Assembly: GCA_002839645.1 (NCBI GenBank)
Contig: PGYL01000019.1
Coordinates: 1-64,000, forward strand
Length of the DNA stretch: 64,000 bases
Direction: 5' to 3'
Origin: Methanomicrobiales archaeon HGW-Methanomicrobiales-2
GTDB taxonomy: Archaea > Halobacteriota > Methanomicrobia > Methanomicrobiales > Methanoculleaceae
The position numbers and the translations under genes are program-made. Each line of letters opens with the position of its first letter. The stretch's first letter is position 1. Shown here one piece after another: positions 29,507-40,183 of the stretch. The notes below the pieces were generated by a model. That model made no database searches and was not told the DNA's origin. It saw only the letters and a program-made list of their open reading frames with translations.

Positions 29507-31079
29507 TACCGGGCTCTTCGTCGCGGTGACGCTGGTCTATCTCGCCGCTACCATCGTCCTCGGCTACCTCGGCTACCGCCAGACGAAGGGGGACGACGAC
29601 TACATGGTGGCCGGCAGAAAGGTCAATCCCGTCGTTCTCGCCCTCTCCTACGGCGCGACGTTCATCAGCACGTCCGCCATCGTCGGGTTCGGCGGGGTTG
29701 CGGCGCAGCTCGGCATGGGGATGATCTGGCTGACCGTCCTCAATATCGGGCTCGGGATCTTCATCGCGTTCGTCGTCTTCGGGAAGAAGACCCGCAGTAT
29801 CGGGAGCAAACTTCAGGCCGTCACCTTCCCGGACCTGATGGGGAAGTGCTATCAGTCGTCGTTCATGCGGTATGCCGCAGGGCTCGTCATTGTCGTCAGC
29901 ATGCCGCTCTACACGGCGGCGATCCTGATCGGCGGGGCCCAGTTCATCACAAGCACGTTGCAAATTCCGTATGCCACCGCGCTCATCGCCTTCGCGGCGG
30001 TCGTCGCCCTCTACGTGGTGGTAGGCGGGCTCATCGCCGTCATGTACACGGACGCCCTGCAGGGCGGGATCATGCTCGTCGGGATGACTGTCCTTCTCGC
30101 GCTCACCTACGTCCAGCTCGGGGGGGTCATCGAGGCGCACACCGCCCTTGCCGCGATGTCGGACCTCGTCCCGGAGGCGCTCGCCGCCGGAGGGATGACC
30201 GGGTGGGCCTCCATGCCGGCGCTCGGGTCGCCGATCTGGCTCACGCTGGTGACGACGCTCGTTCTCGGGGTGGGGATCGGGGTGCTGGCGCAGCCCCAGC
30301 TGGTCGTCCGGTTCATGACCGTCAAGGACACCCGGTCGCTGAACCGTGCGGTCCTCGTCGGGGGACCGTTCATCCTGATGATGACCGGGGTGGCCTTCAC
30401 GGTCGGCGCGCTCACGAACGTATACTTCTACCGGACAGACGGCGTGATCGCCCTTGCGGCGGCTACCGGCGGCAACATCGACACGATCATACCGAACTTC
30501 ATCAACGCGTCGATGCCGGACCTCTTCATCGTCATCTTCATGCTGACGCTCCTCGCCGCCGCGATGTCCACGCTCAGCTCCCTCCTCCACGCCATGGGCA
30601 CGTCGCTCGGGTTCGATATGATGCGGCACACCGGTTCGCGGGGGGCGTCGATGAAGAGGATCCAGGCGGCGACCGTCGTCATGATCGTCGTAAGCGTCGT
30701 CCTTGCCTTCATCTTGCCCGGCAGCATCATCGCCCGGGCGACGGCGATGTTCATGGGCCTCTGCGCCTCGGCGTTCCTGCCGGCCTACGCCCACGCCGTC
30801 TACAGCAGCCGGCCGTCACTCCTCGCGGCGAAGTTGAGCCTGGTCGCCGGAGCGGCCGCCTGGTTCGTATGGACCGCTTTTGTCCATATCAAGGAGTCGG
30901 AGGCGCTCGGTCTCTCGAACCTCCTCTTCGGTGTGCCGGCGGTCCTCTCCGCGCCGTGGCAGGACGTGGACCCGCTCGTCGTCGCTCTCCCCCTCTCGAT
31001 AGCCGCACTGGCGGTCGGGTTGGTGCTCGACCGGCACCGGGTGCATGCAGACCAGGATGAATCGGCCGGGGCGGCCTGA
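29496..31079 (+). CDS. Sodium:solute symporter family protein
   Basis: DYMVAGRKVNPVVLALSYGATFISTSAIVGFGGVAAQLGMGMIW; SSS fold; LTLLAAAMSTLSSLLHAMG. Confidence 0.9.
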   Translation: MAVDTGLFVAVTLVYLAATIVLGYLGYRQTKGDDDYMVAGRKVNPVVLALSYGATFISTSAIVGFGGVAAQLGMGMIWLTVLNIGLGIFIAFVVFGKKTRSIGSKLQAVTFPDLMGKCYQSSFMRYAAGLVIVVSMPLYTAAILIGGAQFITSTLQIPYATALIAFAAVVALYVVVGGLIAVMYTDALQGGIMLVGMTVLLALTYVQLGGVIEAHTALAAMSDLVPEALAAGGMTGWASMPALGSPIWLTLVTTLVLGVGIGVLAQPQLVVRFMTVKDTRSLNRAVLVGGPFILMMTGVAFTVGALTNVYFYRTDGVIALAAATGGNIDTIIPNFINASMPDLFIVIFMLTLLAAAMSTLSSLLHAMGTSLGFDMMRHTGSRGASMKRIQAATVVMIVVSVVLAFILPGSIIARATAMFMGLCASAFLPAYAHAVYSSRPSLLAAKLSLVAGAAAWFVWTAFVHIKESEALGLSNLLFGVPAVLSAPWQDVDPLVVALPLSIAALAVGLVLDRHRVHADQDESAGAA

Positions 31080-31159
31080 CGGCCCCATCCCGCTTTTTTC
31101 CGCATCCGGAGTCGCAAGCGTTATCCTCCGGCAGAACGGACGATCTGCAGAAAGGCGCC

Positions 31160-32032
31160 ATGACCATGCGTTACTACATCGTCGATGTCTTCGCGGAGAA
31201 GAAATACGCCGGCAACCCGCTCGCCGTGGTGCTGGACGCTGGAGCGCTCTCCGATACGGCCATGCAGGCGATCGCCCGGGAGATGCATCTCTCAGAGACC
31301 GCGTTCGTCCGGTCGGGCGGGGGGGAAGACCGTGCCTACGATCTGCGCATCTTCACGCCGGAGCACGAGGTTCCCTTCGCCGGGCACCCGGCGCTCGGCA
31401 CGGCCTATGTGATTCGTGAGAAAGTCCTGCGGGAACCCGTCCCCGAGGTCCGGCTGAACCTCGCGGTCGGAGAGATCCCGGTCTCGTTTGCCCCCGATGG
31501 TGTCGCCTGGATGCGGCAGAACCCGCCGGTCTTCACCGGGGAGTTCTCCCCGGGCACGCTCGCGGGCGTCCTTTCGCTCCCGGAAACCGCGATCGATCCC
31601 CGCTTTCCGGTCGAGGAGGTCTCCACAGGGCTCCCGTTCATCATCGTCCCGTTGAGGAGCCTTGAATCCGTACGGCGGGCGGCGATCGATCGCGACGCCT
31701 ACGAAGCCCTTATCCGCACGACGGCGGCAAAAGCAGTCTTCATCTTCTGCCCGGAACCCTACCGGCCGGAGAACACGTTCAACGCACGTATGTTTGCCGA
31801 CCAGTTCGGCGTCCCGGAGGATCCGGCGACCGGCAGCGCGAACGGGTGCCTTGCCGGCTACCTCCTCCGGCACGGCTACTTCCCCGGCGACTCGCTCGAC
31901 GTCCGCGTGGAGCAGGGTTGCGAGATACACCGCCCGTCCCTGATCCGTTGCAGGGCGGAGCGGCACGGGGGGTCCATTACGGTGCAGGTCGGCGGCAGGG
32001 TCATTCCGGTTGCCCGGGGCGAACTCCTGTAG
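31160..32032 (+). CDS. PhzF family protein
   Basis: YYIVDVFAEKKYAGNPLAVVL...HLSETAFV...FTPEHEVPFAGHPALGTAYVI...DPATGSANGCLAGYLL. Confidence 0.9.
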   Translation: MTMRYYIVDVFAEKKYAGNPLAVVLDAGALSDTAMQAIAREMHLSETAFVRSGGGEDRAYDLRIFTPEHEVPFAGHPALGTAYVIREKVLREPVPEVRLNLAVGEIPVSFAPDGVAWMRQNPPVFTGEFSPGTLAGVLSLPETAIDPRFPVEEVSTGLPFIIVPLRSLESVRRAAIDRDAYEALIRTTAAKAVFIFCPEPYRPENTFNARMFADQFGVPEDPATGSANGCLAGYLLRHGYFPGDSLDVRVEQGCEIHRPSLIRCRAERHGGSITVQVGGRVIPVARGELL

Positions 32033-32918
32033 AGAGGACGTAACTCCCGTCGATCCGCACCTGCCCCCGCCCGCCGAACATGAGCCCACCGTCTTCGGGG
32101 CGGAGCAGGCGGACGATGTTCGGGTTCTCCCGGTCCGGCCCCTGCTCGATGACGAGCGTCCGGCTGGTCCAGAGGTTCTCCCGGACAAGGAAATTACCGA
32201 GAGCAGCGTTCCCCGAGCCGGTCGCCGGGTCCTCCAGGTACCCGAACAGCGGGGCGAAGACCCGGGTATGCAGGTCGTGCTCCGGGAACGCCGTCTCGCG
32301 GGTGTAGATGACGACCACATCGACGGAATGGGCGAGGGCGAACGCGCGGAGCGTCGCGTAATCGGGAGAGCACTGGATGCAGGCGTCGAGCGAGGCGAGG
32401 GGGATGAGCAGGGTGTCGAGACCGGCGTTCACGACGCCGAAGGGTATCGCGGGATCGATATCCCGGATGGCAAGATCGAGGGCGGCGGCGGTCTCTGCAG
32501 CATCCGGACGTGCATCGGAGAACGCCGGCTCGGGAGCCCGGATATGCACCATGCCGTCCTCGCCCGTCCGGTTCAGGACCGTGACGACACCTCTGTTCGT
32601 CCTGAGGAGCAGGCTCTCCCGGTCACGGAACCGGTTGTCGTTTCGCACCACGTCGTCCATGACGGCTATCGTCGCGTGGCCGCAGAAGTCGACCTCCCGC
32701 TCGCAGGAGAAGTATCGTATCGAGAGGTCGCACTCGCCCGGTATGCCCTCGCGGAGAAACCCGACCTCCGAGACGAAACCCTTCAGTTCGCGGGCGATCC
32801 GCTGCATCTCGTGATCGGCGATCTCCTCCCCGGGAGAGAGGCGGACGTATCCTGCAGGATTTCCCGACGACATTCCGGATGCAAACGCATCGATTTTCTT
32901 GAACCGGTAGCGTTTCAT
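32001..32918 (-). CDS. PhzF family protein (second copy, convergent)
   Basis: YRFKKIDAFASGMSSGNPAGYVRL...YFSCEREVDFCGHATIAVM...DPATGSGNAALGNFLV. Confidence 0.9.
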   Translation of the reverse strand: MKRYRFKKIDAFASGMSSGNPAGYVRLSPGEEIADHEMQRIARELKGFVSEVGFLREGIPGECDLSIRYFSCEREVDFCGHATIAVMDDVVRNDNRFRDRESLLLRTNRGVVTVLNRTGEDGMVHIRAPEPAFSDARPDAAETAAALDLAIRDIDPAIPFGVVNAGLDTLLIPLASLDACIQCSPDYATLRAFALAHSVDVVVIYTRETAFPEHDLHTRVFAPLFGYLEDPATGSGNAALGNFLVRENLWTSRTLVIEQGPDRENPNIVRLLRPEDGGLMFGGRGQVRIDGSYVLSTGVRPGQPE

Positions 32919-33141
32919 GAATCCGCCCGCACTGCCTGCCGTAAGCTCGAAGGCCGGTTCCGTCTGTTCATCCAGCATCCGTCCTCCCCCGGAAGGGAAA
33001 GAACTTGCCATCTGCTCGGGCAGGATAACGGTGGCAGAGTGCTCCGCTCTGAGGACGACGGGCAGGGCGGGGAGAAAGACGGCCTGTTCCGGTGGGGTGC
33101 CGGCAGGAACACCGGCCACGGCCTCTCCCTCGCGCGAGACA

Positions 33142-33164
33142 GGGGAGGGGGAGGCCCCCTCCCC
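33142..33164. other. Perfect 10-bp GC-only stem with 3-nt loop
   Basis: GGGGAGGGGG-AGG-CCCCCTCCCC. Confidence 0.7.
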
Positions 33165-33179
33165 ATGGCGATAGCCGCC

Positions 33180-33294
33180 ACAGTCCACGGCATGAGGAGA
33201 TGCCCGAGAAAAAGGTCGTCCCGGGGATAAGCCGGGTCCGGCACCGGCCTCATCAGAATAGGGAGGAAGACCAGAACAGGGGTTCAACAGAGCC
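33180..33294 (+). repeat. Dispersed repeat / MITE-like copy 3 (diverged)
   Basis: gtccacggcatgaggagatgcccgagaaaaaggtcgtccc...ggtccggcaccggcctcatcag...ggggttcaacagagcc vs window positions 4-116. Confidence 0.75.
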
Positions 33295-33396
33295 GTACGG
33301 CGAGGCACAACCCGGGCGAACTCTTTGGGACCGTGCTTCTTCTGCTCGCCCGCGTTCCGCGAAGGTATATCCGGGCATCCGTCCTCTCGATCTAAG

Positions 33397-33579
33397 ATGA
33401 CAATAAAGGCATGGAATGCAGCGATCCTCGGAACGGCGATCATCTGGGCGGGAGTCATCATCACCACGGCGTTCCTGCTTGCGGGAACGGATTATTTCGG
33501 CTCGCTCATCCCCATCCTCGGCGGCGGGGCGGCCGGTAATCTCATTGTTGTTGCAGGAGCGAAAAGAGCGCAAGAGTGA
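33397..33579 (+). CDS. Small two-TM membrane protein
   Basis: MTIKAWNAAILGTAIIWAGVIITTAFLLAGTDYFGSLIPILGGGAAGNLIVVAGAKRAQE. Confidence 0.6.
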   Translation: MTIKAWNAAILGTAIIWAGVIITTAFLLAGTDYFGSLIPILGGGAAGNLIVVAGAKRAQE

Positions 33580-33818
33580 GATCGCTGCCGGGGGGGAATG
33601 CGTAGCAAGCATCGGCATCGTGACGATGAATGCCGCGTCCCCGGTTGCCCTGATGATGACGATCGGGAAGAGAAGCGTGGCAGTTCACCCGGCACTCAAG
33701 CCGATACGGTGAGGTATCCGGCCTGCTCATACCTGGTGGAGCGCTGGCAATCTCCCTGCGGTTCCCGGTAACGAGGCAAAGCCCCGCAGAGCAAGCAATC
33801 ACAAAAATAGTTGGGGAG

Positions 33819-34514
33819 TTAGTTCTGCTTTCTCCCGGAAACCAGCAGCAGCCCCACAATCAGCAGGGCACCGCCGGCCAGGGCCGGGGAAAGGGGTGAC
33901 TTCTGCGTGGGAGCCGGTGTCGGCGCCGCATTCATCGTCACGTACAGGTCGACCGTCTCGCCGTTGGCGGGGAACCGGTCGATGGAGCCTGTGTAGGGCA
34001 GATACCCTTCCTTTGTCACGGTGTAGGTCTTATAGGGCGTCCCCGTCGTATAGACCTGCACGGAGAGGACGTTCTGGCTGGTGACACCTTTGACATCATT
34101 GTCGAACTGGACCGTCACGCCGTCAACGTTGGAGTGGACGGTGTACCAGCCGATATCTCCGCCGATCGGCGCCGGTGCGGGGGTCTGAACCGGGTTGAGG
34201 GTCGCGTAGAGATCGAATACGTCTCCCTTGCCGGGGACGGAGTTGATGCTCCCATAGTAGGTGGCGTATCCGTCCTTCTCGACGCGGAACGTCTGGTAGG
34301 GGGCTCCGGTGGTGTAGACCGGGACGTACAGCACGCCGCCCTCGATCGCGCCCTGGTACTCGTTGTCGAAGTAGACATCGGCTCCGTTCACGTTACAGTT
34401 GACCGCATACCATCCGTTGTCTCCGCCTACGGGTGGTTGTGCACTCGAAGGAAGGACGATAAGACAGCAGGCAACAAGGGAAAATATCAGGAAATTGCGT
34501 ACAACGCTCTGCAT
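33819..34514 (-). CDS. Secreted/anchored protein with two PEGA domains
   Basis: Signal peptide; two repeats VDFDNEYQGAI..GGVLYVPVYTTGAPYQTFRVEKDGYATYYGSI; C-terminal TM. Confidence 0.75.
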   Translation of the reverse strand: MQSVVRNFLIFSLVACCLIVLPSSAQPPVGGDNGWYAVNCNVNGADVYFDNEYQGAIEGGVLYVPVYTTGAPYQTFRVEKDGYATYYGSINSVPGKGDVFDLYATLNPVQTPAPAPIGGDIGWYTVHSNVDGVTVQFDNDVKGVTSQNVLSVQVYTTGTPYKTYTVTKEGYLPYTGSIDRFPANGETVDLYVTMNAAPTPAPTQKSPLSPALAGGALLIVGLLLVSGRKQN

Positions 34515-34976
34515 AAAAGCCTCCGCTTTAATTATTAAATTATCCCCGGACGGATATATCTTTCTCTATTATAACGGTGGAAATACGATATTAACCGTAA
34601 TTTTGGGGAGAAATCCGGTATGTCGCTCAGTAACAGAGTTTTCGTGGCGTTCCCGGTTGGTCCCCGCAGAAACGCGCCCATGCACGGCCTCCCGACATAC
34701 CGTATCCTCAGGGTCAGAGGGGGTTGAGAGCCGTTTGTATCGGAATGGGGCGGGGAATCCCACGAGAACCCCGGGGGCGCCGGGTTGTGGCGCTCCCGGT
34801 ACTCCCATCGGCGGCGTCCCTTATCGTGGGGATGGCGTCTGACGGCAGGTCCAGCGCGGGGGCGGTGAGCAGGTATCCGGGAAACTGTGCCGGAGAACAA
34901 CTTTTCGTAACACGGCCCGGTGAGTTTTATTGCAGGAAAATTATAAGACCAGAACCCGCATGGGAAGAGCCCTGCC

Positions 34977-36761
34977 ATGGCACCACTGCCCGAGACCATC
35001 CGTATATTCATCATCGGGGTCCTGCTTGGGGTATCCGTCTTTCTGACCTATTACTTTCATGCAGTCCTCTCGGTCGGGGCCGTCTTCTCCCACTTCTTCT
35101 ACGTACCCATCATCCTCGCTGCGCTCTGGTGGGGGAGAAAGGGCATCAGTGTGGCGTTCTTCCTTGGCGGGCTGGTCCTGGCAAGCCATTACCTCTTCAG
35201 GATCGACGTGGGGACCGTCAATGACTACGGGCGTGCGCTGATGTTTGTCGTGGTCGCACTCGTCATCGCCTTGCTCTCCGAGCGTCTAAAGAGGCAGCAG
35301 AAGGAGATCGAGAGAGAGCGTGACCGGGCCCAGGGCTACCTGGACGTGGCTGCCGTTCTGCTCGTCGTCATCAACGCAGACCAGACCGTCGGCCTCATCA
35401 ACCGCCGTGGCTGCGAACTCCTGGGGTGCCGGGAAGACGAGATCGTCGGGAAGAACTGGTTCGACGTAGCGGTCCCGGAGCGCAACAGGGAGGGCGCCCG
35501 GCGGGCATTCGCCCGCATGGTATCCGGGGTCTCCTCGACATCCGCTTCGGATGAGAACGTCATCGTGACGGGGAGTGGCGATGAGCGCACACTCATCTGG
35601 AAGGAGGCCGTTTTACGGGACACCGACGGCCGGATCACCGGGGTCCTCGGGTCGGGGAAGGACATCACCGACCGGATCCGGGTGGAGGAGGCGCTCCGGA
35701 ACAGCGAGGCCCAGCTCCGCACGATCGTCGAGAACCTGAACGAAGGGCTGGGCGTCTTCGACCTCGACGGCAACCCGCTCCACTGGAACCGTGCCGCCCG
35801 GGAGATCTACGAGCCGTCCGGCCTTGAGACTGTCCCCGAGAATGCAGAGGATCTCGGTGAGCTATTCGAGATCACAACGATGGAGGGTACCGTCCTTCCG
35901 GTGGAGGAGTGGCCCCTCTCCCGTATCCTCCGCGGAGAGCAGCTCCGGGATATGGAAGTACGTACCCGGCGCATCGGGACCGACTGGCAGCGCATATTCA
36001 ACTACGGCGGCACCCTCTTCCGCGACGCGGACGGCAACCCGTTCATGGCGATGCTCACGTTCACCGACATCACCGAACGCAAAGAGGCGGAAGAAGCCAT
36101 CATGACGGCGAACGAGGAGGCGAACCTCTACCTGGACATCATGGTCCACGATATCAACAACGTTAATACCGTGGCACTCGGGTACAGCGACATCCTCAGC
36201 GAAGACCTGGAGGGAAAGAACCGGGAGATAGCCCGGAAGATCCGGTCGTCCGTCCTCCAGAGCATCGAGATCATCCAGAACGTCTCCACGATCCGGCGTC
36301 TCCGCCCCCCAAACCCCGTCCTGAAACCTGTCGACCTCGATGCCGTCATCCGCGCCGAGCTGAAGCAGCACCCGGAGGCCACCATCCGGTACAGCGGCAC
36401 GTCGGTCGACGTCAGGGCCGACGACCTCCTTTCTGAGGTCTTCACGAACCTCCTCGGCAACAGCATCAAGTTCGGGGAGCCCGATGTCGTGGTCACGATC
36501 CGGGTCGAGGAGCAGGACGGGGAAGTGCTGGTCTCGGTCGAGGACACCGGCCCGGGCATCCCCGACGCGATAAAGCCCACCCTCTTCTCCCGTTTCCGGA
36601 AGGGGAAGAGTTCGAGGAGCGGCAAGGGTCTCGGCCTTTACATCGTGCGGATGCTGGTTACGCGGTATGGGGGGAGTGTCCGGGTGGAAGACCGGGCGTC
36701 CGGCCGGCCGGAGGAAGGGGCGGCGTTCCGGTTCACGCTCATAAAGGCGCAGGAAGAGTGA
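34977..36761 (+). CDS. Membrane PAS sensor histidine kinase
   Basis: N-terminal TMs, two PAS, H-box MVHDINNVNTVALGYSDIL, HATPase DTGPGIPDAIKPTLFSRFRKGKSSRSGKGLGLYIV. Confidence 0.9.
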   Translation: MAPLPETIRIFIIGVLLGVSVFLTYYFHAVLSVGAVFSHFFYVPIILAALWWGRKGISVAFFLGGLVLASHYLFRIDVGTVNDYGRALMFVVVALVIALLSERLKRQQKEIERERDRAQGYLDVAAVLLVVINADQTVGLINRRGCELLGCREDEIVGKNWFDVAVPERNREGARRAFARMVSGVSSTSASDENVIVTGSGDERTLIWKEAVLRDTDGRITGVLGSGKDITDRIRVEEALRNSEAQLRTIVENLNEGLGVFDLDGNPLHWNRAAREIYEPSGLETVPENAEDLGELFEITTMEGTVLPVEEWPLSRILRGEQLRDMEVRTRRIGTDWQRIFNYGGTLFRDADGNPFMAMLTFTDITERKEAEEAIMTANEEANLYLDIMVHDINNVNTVALGYSDILSEDLEGKNREIARKIRSSVLQSIEIIQNVSTIRRLRPPNPVLKPVDLDAVIRAELKQHPEATIRYSGTSVDVRADDLLSEVFTNLLGNSIKFGEPDVVVTIRVEEQDGEVLVSVEDTGPGIPDAIKPTLFSRFRKGKSSRSGKGLGLYIVRMLVTRYGGSVRVEDRASGRPEEGAAFRFTLIKAQEE

Positions 36762-36921
36762 TCGAGTCCGGGCAAAGAGCCCTGCCGACCCCCGGAGTTC
36801 GCGGCGGCACGGGCTATAACGGGGCGTCCGCCGGCATAGAAATGGGAAATCCCTGGTACGCCCCGGAGAGAGGCCCTTCGAAATAAAAAGGTTTTTTGCC
36901 GATCTGCATATTCTCTCTAGT

Positions 36922-38445
36922 ATGAAACACCGTGCGATTACTGCATTCCTGGTTGCATCGGCTCTTCTCCTCATCCTTGCGGCAGGATGCACCGCCACAA
37001 CAGAAGAGAACAAGACGGATCTCTCCGCCTCCTCGCCGGCCGACGAGGCCTACGCGAAGGGGCTGGCTGAGTATGCGGACGCTAACTACCGGGTCGCTGA
37101 AGAACGCTTTGGAGAGGCCTACGCTCTCTACGCCGACGATCCGGATAAGGCCAGAACTGCCAGGGACGCTATGTTCCGGGCGAACCGGACGGTCATGGAG
37201 TACGCGCTCGACACCGAGGCCGCAGAGGCGGCGCTGCGGGAGAAGGTCCCCGGCATCACCGATGAGCAGATAGCCGACTGGCTGGAGAACCGCGCCCAGA
37301 AGATCGTCTCTGAAAACGAGACGCTCTACTTCTACGACGTCGCCGGGAACTATCTCTACGCGCACTTCGACGAGATGCAAAAGCAGAACGGGAGGAATCT
37401 CGACTTCGACTACATCGCCCGGTACGCCTGGTCGGAGGAACAGCCCGAAGGGCCCGGGCCGTACGTGAACCCGGTCCGTTACGCGGGCGTCGAACGGCTT
37501 GAGATCCCGCTCGAGGAACTCCCGGAGACGGGCATGCTGAAGATCTGGTTCCCGCTCCCGGTCGAGACGGATTCGCAGAGAAACGTCACCGTCACGAACC
37601 TCTCGTGCCCCGACTTCATCGTCGCCGGCCCGGTCACCACCGGTTCTATCGGCTACGTCTACTATGAAGTCCCGGCCGGAGCGGTCAACGGAAACCTCGT
37701 CCTCACGGCGGATATCGCGTTCACCGCCCACGAGCAGATCTTTGACGATATTGACCCTGCATTGGTCGGGGAGTACAACACGAGCGACCTCGAGTACCTG
37801 CTCTACACGAAGTCCGAGAGGAACATCGAGATCACGGACGCTGTCCGGGAGAAGGCGAGGGAGATCGTCGGGAACGAGACGAACCCGCATCTTCAGGCAC
37901 AGATGATCTACTACCATATCATCGAGGCCTACCCCTACAGCCACGTCCCGCACGGCTCGCTCGATGCCCGGGAGCCCAAGGTCGCCGAGTCCACGCACAT
38001 GTTCGAGACCGGCCACGGCGACTGCGGTACCCAGAGCATGCTTTTCTCTGCATTCTGCCGGTCGCTCGGTATCCCCGCCCGCGCCATCGGGGGCTACCAG
38101 ATGGTCATGGCCGGGGCTCCCGGCACCCACTTCTGGGCGGAGTATTACCTCCCCGGCTACGGCTGGGTCCCGAACGATCCCACTATTGCCGAGGCGGCAG
38201 ACTGGGTCTCCATCACCGAGGAGAAGCGGTCGGCGTTCAAGGATTACTACGCCACGAACCTCGATCCTGCTCGCTTCGTCATCCAGAAGAACGTCGATGC
38301 TCCGATGGACCCGGCCCTCCCGGAAGATGCCGCCATCTTCAGGTTAGTCAGGCAGTACCCGGCGATCGTCTCCGATACGGCAGACTACGATCTGGACCTC
38401 TCCTGGATGGAGTACTTCAGCGTCAGCCTTACTGCCATCGACTGA
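36922..38445 (+). CDS. Transglutaminase-like domain lipoprotein
   Basis: Lipobox AAGC; GHGDCGTQSMLFSAFCRSLGIPARAIGGYQMV...HFWAEYYLPGYGWVPNDPTI. Confidence 0.85.
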   Translation: MKHRAITAFLVASALLLILAAGCTATTEENKTDLSASSPADEAYAKGLAEYADANYRVAEERFGEAYALYADDPDKARTARDAMFRANRTVMEYALDTEAAEAALREKVPGITDEQIADWLENRAQKIVSENETLYFYDVAGNYLYAHFDEMQKQNGRNLDFDYIARYAWSEEQPEGPGPYVNPVRYAGVERLEIPLEELPETGMLKIWFPLPVETDSQRNVTVTNLSCPDFIVAGPVTTGSIGYVYYEVPAGAVNGNLVLTADIAFTAHEQIFDDIDPALVGEYNTSDLEYLLYTKSERNIEITDAVREKAREIVGNETNPHLQAQMIYYHIIEAYPYSHVPHGSLDAREPKVAESTHMFETGHGDCGTQSMLFSAFCRSLGIPARAIGGYQMVMAGAPGTHFWAEYYLPGYGWVPNDPTIAEAADWVSITEEKRSAFKDYYATNLDPARFVIQKNVDAPMDPALPEDAAIFRLVRQYPAIVSDTADYDLDLSWMEYFSVSLTAID

Positions 38446-39034
38446 CACCACCCCCTTTTTAACAGCAAGCCTTTCCGATCCCGGTGCCCGGGGTGAATAC
38501 GGGCCGCCCATCGCTACCGGTATTCACTCCGGGCTCCTACCGACCCGCCCCCTCACGGTGACGGCGAATTTCCGATCGGATGCGCGGCTGCTGCCGTCCA
38601 TCGCGGGCAAGGGTATTGCACCGGCAGATTCGCCGTGAACGCAGTCGATATCGATACGTCTGCCGGCCGTGGATCGAGGCGATTTTTCCCTGAAACCGGG
38701 GCATTTTCATCATATGGTTGGGATAAAATCCCAAAATCAGCCGGATATCGGTCAAGTTTACTCCGGATGAAACTGCTGGAGGTGAAGCAATCCCGAGTAT
38801 TTATATGACCCGAAAAAACAGCCGGTATGATACGATAGTTGCGTGGATGGCAGAGAGATTTTTTACCTAATAATGCCTGTTTTTCCTACCGAATTCAATA
38901 ATCGACATGAATTTTTCTGATGGTAATACCGTAATATCTATCCGTAGAACAATTCGTCAATGTATATATGGATACGGCTCCATACAACTGGTTAACCGTC
39001 TCACTTCAACCGCCAGATACTGCCGTATCACATC

Positions 39035-40183
39035 ATGACTCCGAGAAACCCGCTTGACCTGAGAAAGTTCGTAGCTCCTGAGTTTATCTGTGGATCTGGA
39101 GCACTGCAGCTTGCAGGCCGGTATGCACATAACTTCGGTATGAAACAGGTGCTCCTCGTCACCGACCCGGGCGTCAGGGCCGCAGGCTGGGCCGGGGCCG
39201 TCGGGGAGAGCCTGACCGAAGCGGGGGTTTCGTTCACCGTCTTCGACTCCGTCTCCGTAAATCCCCGCTCGAGGCAGGTGATGTCGGGCATGGAGGTGTA
39301 CAGGTCCGAGGAGTGCAACGGCATCGTCGCTGTCGGCGGGGGAAGCGCGATGGACTGCGCCAAGGGAATCGGGATAGCAAGCTCCAACATGCGGGATATC
39401 CTCACGTTCGAGGGCGTTGACCGGGTGCCGGTGCCTGCGCCGCCTCTCATCTGTATCCCGACAACTGCCGGGAGTTCTGCCGACGTCTCCCAGTTCGCCA
39501 TCATCACGGACGAAGAGCGAAAGCGAAAGATCGCTATCATCTCCAAGACGCTTGTTCCCGACATCTCTCTGCTCGATCCTGAACCGCTGACGACGATGTC
39601 CCGGGAACTGACTCTGGATACCGGCATGGACGCCCTCTGCCACGCGATCGAGGCCTACGTCTCGAACGCCAGTTCCCCGATGACCGACATGCATGCCCTT
39701 GAGGCGATACGGCTCATCCATGACGCACTGCCTGCCGTCATCCTGGAGCCGGAAGACCTGAACCTGCGGTTTTCGACCCTCCTGGCGAGCCTTCACGCCG
39801 GCCTCGCGTTCTCAAACGCAAGCCTCGGAGCCGTGCATGCGATGGCGCACAGTCTTGGGGGCGCCTACGATCTTGCGCACGGGCGGTGCAATGCGCTGCT
39901 CCTTGAGCATGTGATCCCGGCCAACTACGAGGCGGCATCGGAGCAATACGACCGGATAGGAGCGATCATCGGCCCGGTACAGGGCGAACGAACGCCTCCG
40001 GCAGAGGGGATAGCGGCATTCAGGAGATCGCTTGGCATCACCGGGACCCTCGCCTCGGTCGGTGTTGGGGAGGACGCGATCCAGACCCTCGCCAGAAGGG
40101 CGTATGCCGACCCCTGTATGGTAACGAACCCGCGCAGGCTCACCTGTGAAGATATAGAACGGATCTACGCATATGCGCTTTGA
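39035..40183 (+). CDS. Iron-containing alcohol dehydrogenase
   Basis: VLLVTDPGVRAAGWAG...VGGGSAMDCAKGIGI...STTAGSSADVS; HAMAHSLGGAYDLAHGRCNALLL. Confidence 0.9.
   Translation: MTPRNPLDLRKFVAPEFICGSGALQLAGRYAHNFGMKQVLLVTDPGVRAAGWAGAVGESLTEAGVSFTVFDSVSVNPRSRQVMSGMEVYRSEECNGIVAVGGGSAMDCAKGIGIASSNMRDILTFEGVDRVPVPAPPLICIPTTAGSSADVSQFAIITDEERKRKIAIISKTLVPDISLLDPEPLTTMSRELTLDTGMDALCHAIEAYVSNASSPMTDMHALEAIRLIHDALPAVILEPEDLNLRFSTLLASLHAGLAFSNASLGAVHAMAHSLGGAYDLAHGRCNALLLEHVIPANYEAASEQYDRIGAIIGPVQGERTPPAEGIAAFRRSLGITGTLASVGVGEDAIQTLARRAYADPCMVTNPRRLTCEDIERIYAYAL

Noticed and set aside
29433-30794. 453-aa minus-strand ORF
   Set aside because: Antisense to the sodium:solute symporter; D/H/R/E-rich low-complexity translation typical of high-GC antisense frames
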